Source: Clostridia bacterium (lineage in GTDB: Bacteria > Bacillota_A > Clostridia > Christensenellales > Aristaeellaceae). Taken from it: a DNA stretch of 6,263 bases. The DNA lies in NCBI GenBank assembly GCA_017938785.1, contig JAGBAU010000272.1, positions 1 through 6,263 on the forward strand, read 5' to 3'. Of the stretch, positions 4,799-6,263 are shown one piece after another. The notes beneath the pieces were generated by a model. The model saw only the letters and a list, made by a program, of their open reading frames with translations, was not told where the DNA came from and did not search any database. The translations under genes and the position numbers were made by a program. Within the stretch, counting starts at the first letter, position 1, and the number at the start of each line of letters is the position of its first letter.

Positions 4799-5797
4799 AT
4801 GGCTTTTGCACCGCTTGTAAAGGAATATCGAGGAAATACCCTGGATCTCACCCACTTTGGTTATCTGACGATTGTTGACGAAAATTCCAACGTAATCTAC
4901 TCCGTCGGCGATCCTGACGACATCGTTTTCTACCGCAGCGCATCCAAACCTATTCAGGCGCTGCCCGTCATCGCCCGCGGCCTGGACAAAAAATTCGGCC
5001 TGACCGAAGAGGAAAGCACCATCTTCGCAGGCAGCCATGCCGGCGAAAAGTTCCACATCGCAGCCCTTGAATCCATCTTCAAGAAGTGCGATATGAAGGA
5101 AGAAACCCTGTGCATGAAGCCCGCCGTTCCCGGCTATGTGCCTGCAAATGAAGAGCGCATCCGCGAAGGCCTGGCCCCCCGCAAGTTCTATCACAACTGC
5201 GCCGGCAAGCACGCAGCCCTGATGCTGCTGCAGCGCGACATGGGCGGCGATATCGCCGACTACTGGAAGATGGGCGCCATCGGCCAGCTGGAAGTGCAGC
5301 GCACCATCGAGGTTATGAGCGAAACCAAGCAGGTTGAGCTGGGCATCGACGGCTGCGGCGTGCCCGTATTTGCCGTGCCGATCCGCTGCATCGCCAACGC
5401 CTACAAGAACCTGGTCTGCCCCGAGAAGGTGCAGGACGAAGCCCTGCAGCAGGCAGTGATCGATTTCGTTCCCCGCATCCACAAGTATCCGCACATGATG
5501 CGCGGCACCAACTTCATCTGCAATCTGATCAACCACGATCCCAACCTCGTGGGCAAGGGCGGCGCAAACAGCGTATACGGCTTCGCCCTGAAGAAGGAAA
5601 AACTGGGCGTATCCTTCAAGTTCGTCGACGGCACCGAGCACCTCTGGCCGCTGGTCATCCTTGAGGTTCTCAAGGGCCTGGGCGCACTGAGCAAGGAAAC
5701 CGAGGAGCGCTTCAAGATCTTCCATCCCTACACCGTGCACAACGACAACGATACCCTCGTCGGCGTAAACAAGCCCTGCTTCGAGGTGAAGATCTGA
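4799..5797 (+). CDS. L-asparaginase, ReAV (Rhizobium etli-type, class 3) family
   Basis: Likely hydrolyses L-asparagine to aspartate and ammonia in the cytosol. The 332-residue protein belongs to the Asparaginase_II (ReAV-type) family, unrelated to the E. coli AnsA/AnsB fold and distantly related to serine-lysine beta-lactamase-like folds. Seen: FYRSASKPIQALP with the Ser-x-x-Lys pair (S47, K50), AGSH (S79), HNCAGKHAALMLL (C134, K137), GIDGCGVP (D184, C186) and GKGGANSVYG (K253). From what I know of ReAV, these match its two Ser-Lys tandems and its Zn site (Cys, Asp, Cys). All are present, so it should be active. No signal peptide. Start ATG 4799 has GGGGAGG (4784-4790) 8 nt upstream; an earlier in-frame TTG (4733) lies in the -35 box and is rejected. 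The stop overlaps the start of a paralogue. Other small amides as substrates remain possible. Confidence 0.9.
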   Translation: MAFAPLVKEYRGNTLDLTHFGYLTIVDENSNVIYSVGDPDDIVFYRSASKPIQALPVIARGLDKKFGLTEEESTIFAGSHAGEKFHIAALESIFKKCDMKEETLCMKPAVPGYVPANEERIREGLAPRKFYHNCAGKHAALMLLQRDMGGDIADYWKMGAIGQLEVQRTIEVMSETKQVELGIDGCGVPVFAVPIRCIANAYKNLVCPEKVQDEALQQAVIDFVPRIHKYPHMMRGTNFICNLINHDPNLVGKGGANSVYGFALKKEKLGVSFKFVDGTEHLWPLVILEVLKGLGALSKETEERFKIFHPYTVHNDNDTLVGVNKPCFEVKI

Positions 5798-6263
5798 TGA
5801 AGCCTGAAGTTCTGTTTGAGGAATACCGCGAAGGCGTGCTGGAGTGCCTGCACTACGGTACTGCCTGCGTGGTGGATGAGCACGGCGTAGTGGCCAGCGT
5901 GGGTGATCCCGAATGGCTCAGCTTCTACCGCAGTGCATCCAAGCCCATCCAGGCCCTGCCGGTTCTGGTGCGCGGCCTGCACAGGAAGTACGGCCTCACC
6001 GAAGAGGAAACCGCCATCTTCTCCGGTTCCCACTGGGGCGATGAGGATCACGTTCGCGTATGCGAAGCCATCCTCGCAAAGACCGGCCTCAAAGAGGAAG
6101 ACATGTGCATGCTTCCCACCTACCCCAACCGCCCCGCCCGCAAGGAGGAGCTGCTGAGGAAGAACATGCCGCCCCGCAAGATTTACCACAACTGCGCGGG
6201 TAAGCACCTGGCACTGATGCTGCTGGCCCGTGAATTGGGCGAGAACGTTTCGGATTACTGGAA
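5797..6263 (+). CDS. Second ReAV-type asparaginase paralogue, partial (3' end outside window)
   Basis: The first 155 residues of a paralogue of the preceding gene. ATG 5797 shares its A with the previous stop (TGATG), so translation is probably coupled; GAGGTG (5783-5788) lies 8 nt upstream, inside the previous gene. Shared blocks: VGDP, FYRSASKPIQALPV (43-56; Ser-x-x-Lys S46, K49), GLTEEE, GSH (77-79) and YHNCAGKH followed by ALMLL (C133, K136). So the N-terminal part of the active site is intact. It differs around residues 79-125 (HWGDEDHVRV; MLPTYPNRPARKEELL), near the active-site loop, which may change substrate or partner. The C-terminal half with the Asp-Gly-Cys and Gly-Lys motifs is not visible. 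It may form a heteromer with the first copy or have a different specificity; both are inference. Confidence 0.9.
   Translation, partial: MKPEVLFEEYREGVLECLHYGTACVVDEHGVVASVGDPEWLSFYRSASKPIQALPVLVRGLHRKYGLTEEETAIFSGSHWGDEDHVRVCEAILAKTGLKEEDMCMLPTYPNRPARKEELLRKNMPPRKIYHNCAGKHLALMLLARELGENVSDYW

Noticed and set aside
4712..5740. Minus-strand open frame of 342 codons
   Set aside because: Antisense to the asparaginase gene, with no ribosome binding site or known motif; it also crosses the divergent promoters.
5728..6207. Minus-strand open frame of 159 codons
   Set aside because: Antisense shadow of the second asparaginase, in the same relative frame as the shadow of the first copy.

Overview
The window looks like a chromosomal segment from a low-GC-lineage but moderately GC-rich Gram-positive bacterium, most likely a gut-type member of the Clostridia. 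This is inferred from strong AGGAGG-type ribosome binding sites, sigma-A promoters (TTGACG-N17-TATAAT; extended TGn -10 boxes), intrinsic terminators with U-tracts, a VanZ-like protein, and protein families common in such genomes (G3E GTPase with a poly-His tail, CutC, creatinase-like M24 protein, ReAV-type asparaginases). No species can be named from the sequence alone.

Layout, left to right. (1) Minus strand, running off the left edge: a G3E/CobW-family GTPase with a long His/Cys-rich metal-binding segment made of three 22-residue repeats, with its own promoter at 927-955. (2) Minus strand: a VanZ-like membrane protein (972-1454). (3) Minus strand: a two-gene unit (2248 down to 1621) encoding a small two-helix membrane protein and a small secreted protein, with a putative promoter near 2293-2301 and a terminator hairpin at 1557-1600. 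(4) A 229-bp gene-free gap (2249-2477) holding that promoter, a compact three-helix inverted-repeat element (2356-2428) and the terminator of the next operon. (5) Minus strand: a two-gene operon (4647 down to 2478) encoding a creatinase-fold M24 protein that has lost most metal ligands, then CutC. (6) A 151-bp divergent promoter region (4648-4798). (7) Plus strand, running off the right edge: two tandem paralogous ReAV-type asparaginases joined by a TGATG stop/start overlap.

How they may fit together: the divergent operons around 4.7 kb pair an amidohydrolase couple (asparaginases) with a peptidase-fold protein and CutC. This suggests amino-acid or small-amide metabolism, but a shared pathway is inference only. 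The G3E protein is a likely metal-handling GTPase. There is no CRISPR array, IS element, tRNA or rRNA. No gene-free stretch exceeds 300 bases. I do not see a convincing new multi-gene system. The most unusual items are the repeat-built metal tail, the altered G4 motif of the GTPase, the ligand-poor M24 protein, the tandem asparaginases and the three-helix intergenic element.
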